A stretch of 64,000 bases of DNA from CAIWHR01 sp963836265 (GTDB lineage Bacteria; Pseudomonadota; Gammaproteobacteria; Burkholderiales; Casimicrobiaceae): positions 1 through 64,000 of the forward strand of contig CAWIIO010000003.1 of the NCBI GenBank assembly GCA_963836265.1, written 5' to 3'. Both the position numbers and the translations under genes were made by a program. Every line of letters begins with the position of its first letter. Positions within the stretch are counted from its first letter, which is position 1. Shown one piece after another: positions 50,481-59,110 of the stretch. Under the pieces are notes generated by a model. That model did no database searches. It worked only from the letters and a program-made list of their open reading frames with translations, and was not told the origin of the DNA.

Positions 50481-53400
50481 TTGAGCGACGTCTTCCTCAG
50501 CTACAAGCATGCGCAGCGGCAGGAGGCGCGCCAGCTTGCCTCGGCGTTGGCGGCGCGCGGCTGGACCGTCTGGTGGGACTGGAACATTCCCATAGGCGCC
50601 AACTGGAAGCTTAAGCTCGATGGTGAGCTCGGGGCTGCCGGCTGTGTCGTCGTCCTGTGGTCTGCCGATTCGGTGCAATCCGAATGGGTACTGTACGAGG
50701 CCCGATTCGGTCTGCGCAGCGGGAAGCTCGTTCAGGCGCTGCTGGAGCCCGTGCGGCCGCCACCCGAGTTTGCCGCCCTGCAGGCCGTCGATCTCGCTCG
50801 CTGGGAATTCGGGCTGCCGTTCCACGCCGGGTTCGACCAGCTACGCGCGGCGATCCGCGAACTGCTCGATCGCCGTGCGCCGCTCGCCGCCACCCGCGCC
50901 GGGCCATGGATCCGAACATCGACCGAAGCGGGCGACGTCCTGCGCCGCGATGCCGGGGCAGGCGGCGTGTCGCGCGCTCGCCCAGCGCCGGTGATGCTAT
51001 TGCCGCCGGCGTTTTCGGATCTGCTCGATCGCAAGAGCGAGCGCTCGGAGATCCTCGCGACGCTTGGTGAGCGGCGCAGCATCTCGCTCGCGGGCGAGCC
51101 GGGCAGCGGCAAGAGCGCTCTTCTGTGCCACGTCGGCAACCTGGATCACACCGCGGGCTTTCACGATGGGGTCGTGTACCTGCAGGCAGCGACGCTGGGT
51201 GAAAGCGATCTCGTGCAGGCGGTGCACGAGGCTTTCTTCGACGTGGCGCCGGGCGAGCGCCCGAGCGCGGTGGAGATACGCCGCAATTTGGCCGACAAGA
51301 CGGCGCTCCTGATCCTTGACGACGCGGCGCAGCCGCCGGCCGGGCTCGACGCGCTCTACCTAAGCGCGCCCAACTCGGCCTGGGTGTTCGCCGCCGAGCA
51401 GATCGCGGCGAGCGCGCGCCGCCGACCCGTTGCGCTCAAGGGTCTGCCGATGGACGACGGCATACGCCTGTTCGAGCGCGCGCTGTTCCGCCCCCTCGCG
51501 GGCGACGAGCGGGCCATCGCCGCCCGCATCGTCGAATCGGTACAGGGCCATCCGGCACGAATTGAGCAAGCGGCCGGCGTTGCCGCGGTGCACGGTGTCG
51601 CGGCAGCGTCGACGGCGATCGCTGGCGGTCCGAATCTCGACGAACAGGATTCAAGCAGCCGGCGCGTCCTCGCGGCGCTGGCCTGCGGCGGCGGCGTTGC
51701 GCTCGAACCCGAGCAGTGCGCTGCGATCGCGGAGGTCGACGGGATCAACTACGTGCTGGCCGGATTGGTGCGGCGCGGCCTCGCCCAGCATGTCCCGCCG
51801 GGCTTTCGTCTCGCCGCGGGCCTCGCTCCCCGGATCGAGACAATGCCCGAATTCGTCGCATGCCGGCAGCGCGCCACGCGCGCCTTCACTCAGTACGCTT
51901 TCGCGGCGCGCGGCACGCCGCGTCGCGTCGCGCGCCTGGCGGCGCCGATGGTGGCGCAGATGGTTTGGGCTGCGGCGAATGGCCGTCCCGTAGAGTCGTT
52001 GCAACTCGCCCGTGCATTCGATGGTTCGCTTGCCGACGCCAATCGCTGGGACGCTTGGCGCGACATGCTTTCCCGCGCCCACGACATCGCCACTCGCATC
52101 GGCGACGACGCCAGCGCCGGCTGGGCGCAGCATCAGCGGGGCAGCCTCGAGCTGATGCTCGGCGACAAGCGCGCGGCGCGCCGCCTGCTCAACGATGCCC
52201 GCAACGCGCGCAAGCGCAGCGGCGACGCTGCGGGCCTGAACGCTACCGGCAACAACCTGCGGCTCCTCGGCTGGTCGCGTTGGGCGATTCTGCTTGCCGT
52301 CCTCGCCGGCCTGGGAGTGACCACGCTCGGTGCGATACCGATCGTCAACTACGTTCTGCGCCCGATCGCCACCGTCGGTCCCGGCAATCTTGATTTCGGA
52401 GCGCAGGATGTGGGGGCGGCCGCGGCTCCGCAAGCGATCCAGATCGGCAACCAGGGGCACGGCACCCTCGAGTTGATCGATGTGACGCTGCAAGGGCCGA
52501 ACGCGGCCTCGTTTGCGATCGGAAGGTCCTGTGACGGGATCAAGGTGCCGCCGAAGCTCGCTTGCCGATTGCTGGTTCAGTTCAAACCCGACACCGTCGG
52601 TCCCCATGCAGCAACGATCGTCATTAGGGCGCGTGATGTCGGCGAAGCGCTCGCGGTGCCGATACGGGGCGTCGGCACGTCGACGCCGGTCGCGGTCCTC
52701 AGCGTCAGAACCGTCGACTTCGGCGATGTTGCGATCGGCAGCGGCGCGACGTCGAGCCTGACGCTTCGCAACGAGGGCTCGGCGCCGTTGACGGCGACCG
52801 CCGCCGCGATCGAGGGTGATAGCGACTTCCGCATCGTGCGCGACGGCTGTAAAGCTGCCGCCGTCGCGCCCGAAGCGCAATGCGCGATCGAGCTTCGCTT
52901 CGCGCCGAGCAAGCCGGCCGAAAGGCGCGCGAAGCTTGTGATCGAAGACAATGCGAGCGGCAGCCCGCGGACGGTGGCGCTCCTCGGAAGTGGCCAGGCG
53001 ACGGTTCGACTCGACGTCGCACCCGGCAGCCTCGCCTTCGGCCGCCAGGAAATCGGGACCGCGAGCGCCCCCCGGCCGATTCGGGTGCGTAATTCCGGCA
53101 CCGTCCCGATCGAGGTTCGGCAGGTGATGCGGCAGGGGAGCGACGCATTCCGTGTGCAAGACCGCTGCGCGAACGCCCGGCTTGCACCCGGCTCCGATTG
53201 CGTGATCGACGTGCGCTTCGCACCCTCCGTCATCGAACCGAGCAGCGGCCGGATCGTCATTGCGAGCAGTGCAGGCGTTGCGCGCAGCGTCGAGCTCGCC
53301 GGCAACGGCTTCGGGCGACCGGCCATCGAGGTCGAGCCTGCGGAGGTTGATTTCGGCGCGTTGAAAGGCGGAGCTGGAGTGAAGCCGCGGAGAGTGACCA

Positions 53401-54413
53401 TCACCAATTCGGGCTCCGACGCAGCGCGGCTGGGGGCGCCGCGAATCGATGGTGACAGCCGTTTTTCAATGACCAATGGTTGCGCGGAGCGACTTGCGCC
53501 CCGAGTGCGGTGCTTTGTCGACATCAGCGTCGACGCTTCCGGCGCGGGAAGGCTCGCCGCGCGCCTCGTCGTGCCGCACAACGCTGCCGGCGCACCGGCC
53601 AACGTCCCTCTGGTCGCGACCATCGAGACGCCCCCGGTCGCGCCGCCGCCACCGCCCGAGGCACCGCTGATCGTGGAATTTCGTGCTGAGCCGCCGCTGC
53701 TGAAACAGCCCGGCGCAACGCGGCTGTGCTTCAGCGCGCGCAACGCGGAGAGGGCGATCATCGCGCCGGGCGGTCCCCAACCGTCGTCGGCGGACGGCGG
53801 ATGCGTCGCGCGCAGGCTTTCCGCCACGACGACTTTCACGTTGACGGTGAGCCGAAGGGGCGCCGGCGCCCAGCAGCGCAAGGCGACGGTCAGGGTTCTT
53901 CCGACGCCCACGCCACCGCCCGAGGCACCGCTGATCGTGGAATTTCGCGCTGAGCCGCCGCTGCTGAAACAGCCCGGCGCAACGCAGCTGTGCTTCAGCG
54001 CGCGCAATGCGGAGAGGGCGGTCATCGCGCCGGGCGGTCCGCAACCGTCGTCGGCGGACGGCGGATGCGTCGCGCGCAGGCTTTCCGCCACGACGACCTT
54101 CACGTTGACGGTGAGCCGAAAGGGCGCCGCCGCCCAGCAGCGAGACACGACTGTTACCGTGGCACCCAGGCCCATGCCGCCGCCACCCGGCGCACCACAG
54201 GGCGGCACGACCAACGGCGGAAGCGTCGTGACCAAGGACGCCGGCGTCCTCAAGCTCAAACCGGGCGCTCTCGATGTCACGAGACTCGTCGGCTGGTGCT
54301 GCAGATCGGGAGCGGTCACACGTGTGCCCGCGTCGCAGTGCGCGGCGCCGGGGCAATGGTTCGCAACCGAAGCCCCGGCGCGCCAGGCTTGCGGGCCGCC
54401 CGTCATCAAATGA
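50481..54413 (+). CDS. TIR-NTPase-transmembrane-Hydin/ASH repeat protein
   Basis: This 1,310-residue protein starts with a TIR domain (1-130; VFLSYKHAQRQEARQLASAL, putative NADase E73 in SEWVLYEARFG). Next comes an NTPase with Walker A LAGEPGSGKSAL (about 205-215) and Walker B ALLILDDAAQ. A helical region follows to ~590 and a membrane helix at about 600-625. Four Hydin/ASH-type Ig-like repeats each contain an LDFG/VDFG motif (NLDFGAQDVG, TVDFGDVAIG, SLAFGRQEIG, EVDFGALKGG). Two nearly identical 88-residue units follow (1056-1143, 1144-1231), then a Cys-rich tail (GWCCRSG). The TTG at 50481 is used as start. The layout suggests an external sensor coupled through the membrane to an NAD-cleaving effector. 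Confidence 0.85.
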   Translation: MSDVFLSYKHAQRQEARQLASALAARGWTVWWDWNIPIGANWKLKLDGELGAAGCVVVLWSADSVQSEWVLYEARFGLRSGKLVQALLEPVRPPPEFAALQAVDLARWEFGLPFHAGFDQLRAAIRELLDRRAPLAATRAGPWIRTSTEAGDVLRRDAGAGGVSRARPAPVMLLPPAFSDLLDRKSERSEILATLGERRSISLAGEPGSGKSALLCHVGNLDHTAGFHDGVVYLQAATLGESDLVQAVHEAFFDVAPGERPSAVEIRRNLADKTALLILDDAAQPPAGLDALYLSAPNSAWVFAAEQIAASARRRPVALKGLPMDDGIRLFERALFRPLAGDERAIAARIVESVQGHPARIEQAAGVAAVHGVAAASTAIAGGPNLDEQDSSSRRVLAALACGGGVALEPEQCAAIAEVDGINYVLAGLVRRGLAQHVPPGFRLAAGLAPRIETMPEFVACRQRATRAFTQYAFAARGTPRRVARLAAPMVAQMVWAAANGRPVESLQLARAFDGSLADANRWDAWRDMLSRAHDIATRIGDDASAGWAQHQRGSLELMLGDKRAARRLLNDARNARKRSGDAAGLNATGNNLRLLGWSRWAILLAVLAGLGVTTLGAIPIVNYVLRPIATVGPGNLDFGAQDVGAAAAPQAIQIGNQGHGTLELIDVTLQGPNAASFAIGRSCDGIKVPPKLACRLLVQFKPDTVGPHAATIVIRARDVGEALAVPIRGVGTSTPVAVLSVRTVDFGDVAIGSGATSSLTLRNEGSAPLTATAAAIEGDSDFRIVRDGCKAAAVAPEAQCAIELRFAPSKPAERRAKLVIEDNASGSPRTVALLGSGQATVRLDVAPGSLAFGRQEIGTASAPRPIRVRNSGTVPIEVRQVMRQGSDAFRVQDRCANARLAPGSDCVIDVRFAPSVIEPSSGRIVIASSAGVARSVELAGNGFGRPAIEVEPAEVDFGALKGGAGVKPRRVTITNSGSDAARLGAPRIDGDSRFSMTNGCAERLAPRVRCFVDISVDASGAGRLAARLVVPHNAAGAPANVPLVATIETPPVAPPPPPEAPLIVEFRAEPPLLKQPGATRLCFSARNAERAIIAPGGPQPSSADGGCVARRLSATTTFTLTVSRRGAGAQQRKATVRVLPTPTPPPEAPLIVEFRAEPPLLKQPGATQLCFSARNAERAVIAPGGPQPSSADGGCVARRLSATTTFTLTVSRKGAAAQQRDTTVTVAPRPMPPPPGAPQGGTTNGGSVVTKDAGVLKLKPGALDVTRLVGWCCRSGAVTRVPASQCAAPGQWFATEAPARQACGPPVIK
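53648..54175 (+). repeat. 264-bp tandem duplication inside the TIR-Hydin gene
   Basis: Two head-to-tail units of 264 bp (88 codons) begin at 53648 and 53912. They differ at few positions (for example TTCGTGCTG versus TTCGCGCTG). The encoded unit starts PPPEAPLIVEFRAEPPLLKQ. The period is a multiple of three, so the reading frame is kept. Confidence 0.9.
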
Positions 54414-54510
54414 GCGTGGGAACTTTCGGGATTCACTTCGCAGCCGAGTCCTCGGTGCGATTCTCCCTCCCGGAAGCGCAGTCGGCGGCGTCCGGGTCAC
54501 CGCGACCACG

Positions 54511-57500
54511 CTAATCGGCGGTGGCGAGCAGCGACACGCGCATCCCCGATGCTCCGGAGGCAGGGTAGTGGGCCGCGTACCCGTACTTCTCCTGCAAGTC
54601 GGCGCGCTCCCAGACGTCGTTGAATCGGCTGCGGTAGTTGAAGTGGAGCGCGGGTCGGCTGCCACCGGATTTGATGACGCGAGCGACCGCTTGTCGATCC
54701 GGATGGCAGAAATGATCGCCGTTCGACGACAGCAGGTACCGGTTGCAGTCGAACAACTCCAGAAGTTCCGTGCTGAGATTGTTCTTGCTGCCGTGGTGGG
54801 CCAGCTTGAACGCGTCCACCCGCAAGCGGTCGATCTTGCGCTCCTTCAGCAGGCGCCCGACCGATGCGGCGAGCACCGAAGCGTAGGCGTCGGCGCCGAA
54901 CAGCGCGGTGACTCCGCCGAACTCGGCGAGGAGCGCAATGCTGGTTCCGTTCGGCGCGCCGGCGTCATCGCTGAACGGCTCGTCCGCCAGCGCGTCGACG
55001 TCGGTCGACGTCGACGGCGCACCTTTGAGGAACCGGCTGTAGTCGATCCGGGCGCCGGGCTCGAGGCCGTATCGTTTCAACTCGCGCGTCCAGACAGGGG
55101 CGAGCTTGCGCAGTTGCTCGGGCGTCGGCGAGAGCAGCGTGAGCTTCATGCCTCCGGGTAGCGTTTGCGTGGGGAGGAGATCCTCACCGTCGATGACGAT
55201 CGCATCACCGTCGCGCCACGCGTTCCAGGGCAGCTCCAGATCCTGGATGGCCGACGAGAACATCTCGCCCTGACGCGCGCCGAGGCGGCCAGAAAGATGC
55301 CGCCAGCCGTTGAACCACACGTCGCGGATGCCCAGGCCGCGTTTGACTGCACCCAGGAGCGGCAGCGCGGCCCCGATGTGGTCCGCGTCGATGTGGGTCA
55401 TCACGAACAATTCGAGCCGGCGCTCGTTTGCGGGCACCTCTTCGACGCGCGCGAGCAGAGGTTTCGCCGTCGCCGCCGTTCCGCAATCGATCAGCCATCG
55501 ATGCGTCTCGGCGGCGTCGCCGTACTCGATCCAGAGCGCATCGCCGTTGGCGGCAGGAAGCATCTCGATGTCGAAGAACGGGCCGGGACCGCGCCGTCTC
55601 GCGGTAGCGCGGGCCGGACGGGCACGCGATGCCCCGGTCGAGGGTGGCCGATGCACGCCTGAAAGAGGGGGTTGCGGGCCACCGGTTCCGACTGCTGCGG
55701 GCCCGGCGGGGAGCGCCGAGGCGGAAACGCGGCCGGCATCTGCCGCCGGCTCGCCGGCTTTGCGTTCCAACCTTTCGATCAGTCGCGTTGCCGTCTTGAT
55801 CAGCTCGCAGTCTTCCCACGAGACGCGACGGCCGCCGTTACGTCTCGCGAGCCCGTCGACGAATTCGGGGCGCCCCCACCAATCGGCGTACCGCTTGAAC
55901 TGGCGCAACGTCCAGAGCACCGGGAACTCGGTGCGCGACGGGTAGGCACGGACAAGCTCGTGCGCGTGATCGTGGGCCGATTCGATGAACCTCTTCCGTT
56001 CGTCAGCGCCGACCCCCGGCTCGCAAAGTCTGAGCAGCCACAGTTCCGCCAGACTCGCGTGGGCCCAGGCGCGCTCCGCAAGGTCCCGATGCCCCAGGTA
56101 CAGGTCGGCGCAATGCTTCGCGGCGATCCATCGCTCTTCGTCGTAATCCTTGCCCAGTACCGCGGCGAGACAAGCGACCTGCACCAGCACCCAATGCAGT
56201 GTCGCGACCCGCTGGACTGCGCGACCCTCGTTGATGAGGAGTCCGCGCACGGCGACGTTGTAATCGAGCCACGCCTGCTCGAGGAGGTCGAACGGGTCTC
56301 GCCATGACTTGACCGGGTCCGGGGCCCTGGAGGCAAGCACGAAGGCGGCCTGGGCCCGCCGCTTGCGCGAGCTCGCGCGCAAACCGACGCATTCGACCGC
56401 GTACGGCCCGCCCAACGGGAGATGGTCGACGGCACGCTCGATCGCTTCGTCCAGCTCCGCGAGCGATTCGCCGGTCGGCGCCTGGATCGCGAGGTCGATG
56501 CGCTGCAATCCCGCGTCGATCGCGCGTTTGGCCTGGAAGTACTTCAGCGTATCCAGCTGATCGTCGAGGGCCTGAGGCAGTGCCTCGTACACGACCATGC
56601 TCGCCCAGTCATGCCAGACCGACGTGTACCGCGCGTGCAATTCGGCCCGCAGTCGCTGCAGAAGCACGAGCGGATGCTCGCCCCACAGCAGCCCCTCGTA
56701 CAGCGTGCCGGCGAGCGGAAGGGAGCCTTCGATGCTGAGCGGAAACTGCGAGGCGACGACCAGGGGAATTCCGGACTGATGCAGCGCGTGGGCGAAGCTC
56801 GCGCCGGGAATCGTGACGGTCCCCACGTTGCCGCTGTCGCAGCTCGCGACCGTGACAACCGTCGGGCGATGAATGCGAGCGGTGCCGACGGAGGTCAGCA
56901 CGCTCGCAAACCTTTCACCCGACACGACGTCGGGGGCGCCGTCGGGGCCGCGAAGCACGAGTCCGTACGAATCGGGAGACGATGCGTACTGGTCGCCATG
57001 CGTCAGCAGATGGACGTGCGTGTACGCTGCGTTGCGGCACTCGAAGAGCACATCGGCGAGCGTCGGATCCTTGAGGATCGTCAGCAGACTGCCGAATTGC
57101 TCGCGAGCGCCGCGGTTCGAATCCACCGCATCGTCTCGCGCAGGGTACCGGAAACTCTTGATCGCTTCCACCAGCGCGTTCCGATGCAAGTCGAACGGAA
57201 CGTTGTCCGGGTCGCCCGAGACGAACAGGATGCGCGGTGTTTCCGGCCACGCGACGCCTTCGGGCGAAACCGTGCGGATATTGCGGGTCAAGCAAACGGA
57301 CGGACGGGTCTGGATGGCGAGCCAGCTCTCCGCGGTTGCGTTCGGCCCGATCGGCACCTTCGCGAGCTCGAACGGCAGATGGGCGAGTTCGGACGCGGAA
57401 AGTGTGAGGCGCAGATGGATCAGCGTTCCCCGCTTGTTCGGGTCGATCGTGAGCGCGCCCGGAAGACCCGGCACCGCGCCTAGGATCCGACCCATGTCCA

Positions 57501-57732
57501 CGCCTACATCGTGCAGCATGGCGAGGCGGTCGCCGGCGTCACCGGTCTCGTATCGAAGCTCCTTCAGCTTGCGCTCGAACACGGCTTGCTCGTAGGGCAC
57601 GGTGACAACGCCGGCGCCCGCATCCCCGCAGATGGCGAGGTACTGCGTAAGCGGCGACAGGAGCTGATTGTGCGGCGGGCCGGGCCGTAGAAATTCGACG
57701 GTGACCGTCCGGACCTGGAATTCGTCGCCCAT
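54511..57732 (-). CDS. CHAT protease fused to metallo-beta-lactamase fold
   Basis: This 1,073-residue fusion has an N-terminal half that is a CHAT (caspase-HetF/TPR) protease. The dyad is H245 (VHLLTHGDQ) and C298 (VTVASCDSGN). A helical region follows (about 400-690). From about 735 a ComEC/Rec2-like metallo-beta-lactamase domain runs to the end, with the zinc motif H-x-D-x-D-H in MTHIDADHIG (about 777-782), GADAYA and LAHHGSKNN. The domain probably hydrolyses DNA/RNA or a nucleotide. A protease joined to a nuclease-type hydrolase suggests either proteolytic release of the MBL part or a two-hit toxin. It is encoded 4 bp after the DUF2235 gene, in a minus-strand unit. Confidence 0.88.
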   Translation of the reverse strand: MGDEFQVRTVTVEFLRPGPPHNQLLSPLTQYLAICGDAGAGVVTVPYEQAVFERKLKELRYETGDAGDRLAMLHDVGVDMGRILGAVPGLPGALTIDPNKRGTLIHLRLTLSASELAHLPFELAKVPIGPNATAESWLAIQTRPSVCLTRNIRTVSPEGVAWPETPRILFVSGDPDNVPFDLHRNALVEAIKSFRYPARDDAVDSNRGAREQFGSLLTILKDPTLADVLFECRNAAYTHVHLLTHGDQYASSPDSYGLVLRGPDGAPDVVSGERFASVLTSVGTARIHRPTVVTVASCDSGNVGTVTIPGASFAHALHQSGIPLVVASQFPLSIEGSLPLAGTLYEGLLWGEHPLVLLQRLRAELHARYTSVWHDWASMVVYEALPQALDDQLDTLKYFQAKRAIDAGLQRIDLAIQAPTGESLAELDEAIERAVDHLPLGGPYAVECVGLRASSRKRRAQAAFVLASRAPDPVKSWRDPFDLLEQAWLDYNVAVRGLLINEGRAVQRVATLHWVLVQVACLAAVLGKDYDEERWIAAKHCADLYLGHRDLAERAWAHASLAELWLLRLCEPGVGADERKRFIESAHDHAHELVRAYPSRTEFPVLWTLRQFKRYADWWGRPEFVDGLARRNGGRRVSWEDCELIKTATRLIERLERKAGEPAADAGRVSASALPAGPAAVGTGGPQPPLSGVHRPPSTGASRARPARATARRRGPGPFFDIEMLPAANGDALWIEYGDAAETHRWLIDCGTAATAKPLLARVEEVPANERRLELFVMTHIDADHIGAALPLLGAVKRGLGIRDVWFNGWRHLSGRLGARQGEMFSSAIQDLELPWNAWRDGDAIVIDGEDLLPTQTLPGGMKLTLLSPTPEQLRKLAPVWTRELKRYGLEPGARIDYSRFLKGAPSTSTDVDALADEPFSDDAGAPNGTSIALLAEFGGVTALFGADAYASVLAASVGRLLKERKIDRLRVDAFKLAHHGSKNNLSTELLELFDCNRYLLSSNGDHFCHPDRQAVARVIKSGGSRPALHFNYRSRFNDVWERADLQEKYGYAAHYPASGASGMRVSLLATAD

Positions 57733-57735
57733 GAT

Positions 57736-58893
57736 TTAGACCGTCTCCACGTCGGCGGTCGGGGATCGGGCCGGCGAATCCGGCCGTCCGACCCAGATGA
57801 CGTCTGGCGGCAGGCGCGTCCGATAGTCCTCGCCGCGATCAAAAGCGGAGACGTGCACGTGCGACGCTGGCGGCAGCGTGCGTCGGCGATGACGATTCAT
57901 GCGGCGGGCCTCCGTTCGGGTCGCCCAATCGAAATGCTTCTTCGGCACGAACTCCGCAAGGTGCCATGCGCCGGTGAGCGATTCGTGCGCGGCGGCGCAC
58001 GGATCCGGAAAAGCGTACTGCCCGCTGCCGTCCTGGCCGAGGATCCGCCGCCGCCTCGCCGCGTCGACCCGCAGGCCGACCGCCTCCGCCTCGTCGAGCA
58101 TCCATTCGAGCGCGATCTTGGATAGTCCGCTCTCGCCTTCCGGATAGCCTCCTCCGACATCGCAATGCACCCCTGGAAACCAGACCTGCTTCAGGTCTCT
58201 CGGGCCGTGTTCCCGCACCGCGCCTTCGGGCGTTCGCCAGAGGTGATTGCGGAAGAACGCCCGGCGTTCATCGATCGCGACCGCGTGGCGCCCGAACTCG
58301 ATGTCCGGATTGTTGGCGATGTAGGGAAGCCTGAGGGGATTTTCGATCCAGCCGACCGAGCTCACCGTATCCCAGACGCCGACGAACCACGGTCGGCACG
58401 CGGCTCCGGACATCGCCGCCTTGAACTCGCGGGCCAGGCTGAAGTACTCGGATACGTCTTCTCGTCCCGACTTCGCGCGCTCGATGCCCCGCATCATGCG
58501 GAGCGCGTAGGGCACGAGCGGCTCGTTTCCGGTCCGGATCAGACCGTACATGTAGATGAGCGAGGCGACGGCTCTTGCGGTGTATGCGCCGCGGCTGAAT
58601 CCGAACAAGAACAGTCGGTCGCCTTCCCGAAAATGGTTCATCACGAAGACGTACGCGTCGCGGATGTCGTTTTCGAGACCATAGCCGATCGCCATCGCCA
58701 GAACCTTGGTGGTCTTGCGCGCGAACGTGGTCAGCGCCCCGGCCGGCTCCATCGTCCCAATTCCCGGATGGTAGTAGGCAACCTGCGACGCCGGATCGTG
58801 CTGCAGTACCGAGTAGAGCTTCACTACATTGGTGTTGTGCTTGGCAAATTCGTTGGCCGTTCCGTCACAGCAGACGACGACGTTCCTTGGCAT
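57736..58893 (-). CDS. DUF2235/Tle1-like phospholipase
   Basis: This 385-residue alpha/beta hydrolase of the DUF2235 family includes type VI secretion phospholipase effectors (Tle1) among its relatives. Features are the N-terminal VVVCCDGTANEF, the nucleophile elbow LFLFGFSRGAYTARAVASLI (Ser100) and the catalytic His region GVHCDVGGGYPEG (about 245). Activity on membrane phospholipids is expected. No VgrG, PAAR or immunity gene is adjacent, so a secretion role is not supported here; use as an intracellular membrane-damaging effector is more likely given its neighbours. The start is the ATG at 58893. The next gene (CHAT/MBL) begins 4 bp after its stop. Confidence 0.88.
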   Translation of the reverse strand: MPRNVVVCCDGTANEFAKHNTNVVKLYSVLQHDPASQVAYYHPGIGTMEPAGALTTFARKTTKVLAMAIGYGLENDIRDAYVFVMNHFREGDRLFLFGFSRGAYTARAVASLIYMYGLIRTGNEPLVPYALRMMRGIERAKSGREDVSEYFSLAREFKAAMSGAACRPWFVGVWDTVSSVGWIENPLRLPYIANNPDIEFGRHAVAIDERRAFFRNHLWRTPEGAVREHGPRDLKQVWFPGVHCDVGGGYPEGESGLSKIALEWMLDEAEAVGLRVDAARRRRILGQDGSGQYAFPDPCAAAHESLTGAWHLAEFVPKKHFDWATRTEARRMNRHRRRTLPPASHVHVSAFDRGEDYRTRLPPDVIWVGRPDSPARSPTADVETV

Positions 58894-59110
58894 GGCCGCT
58901 CCCTATCGTCGCGCGGGCCGGTTTCCGGTGCGGTCCGCCGGCCGGGGGCCGTGCTGGCCCGCGTCCGATCGTGTAGCTTCGCGACAATTACTCCAAGCGT
59001 CAACGGGACGCAAGCCGAAAATTCCGGGGCTCCGGTGATTTCGCGTCGAGAGGCGCATCGTCGCCTGACTCAGTCGATATGGGCGGTCGAGAGGGCGGGC
59101 TCGCAGGCAC

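Noticed and set aside
57736..58893. Type VI secretion effector cassette
   Set aside because: The DUF2235 protein resembles Tle1 effectors, but no VgrG, Hcp, PAAR or immunity gene is nearby.
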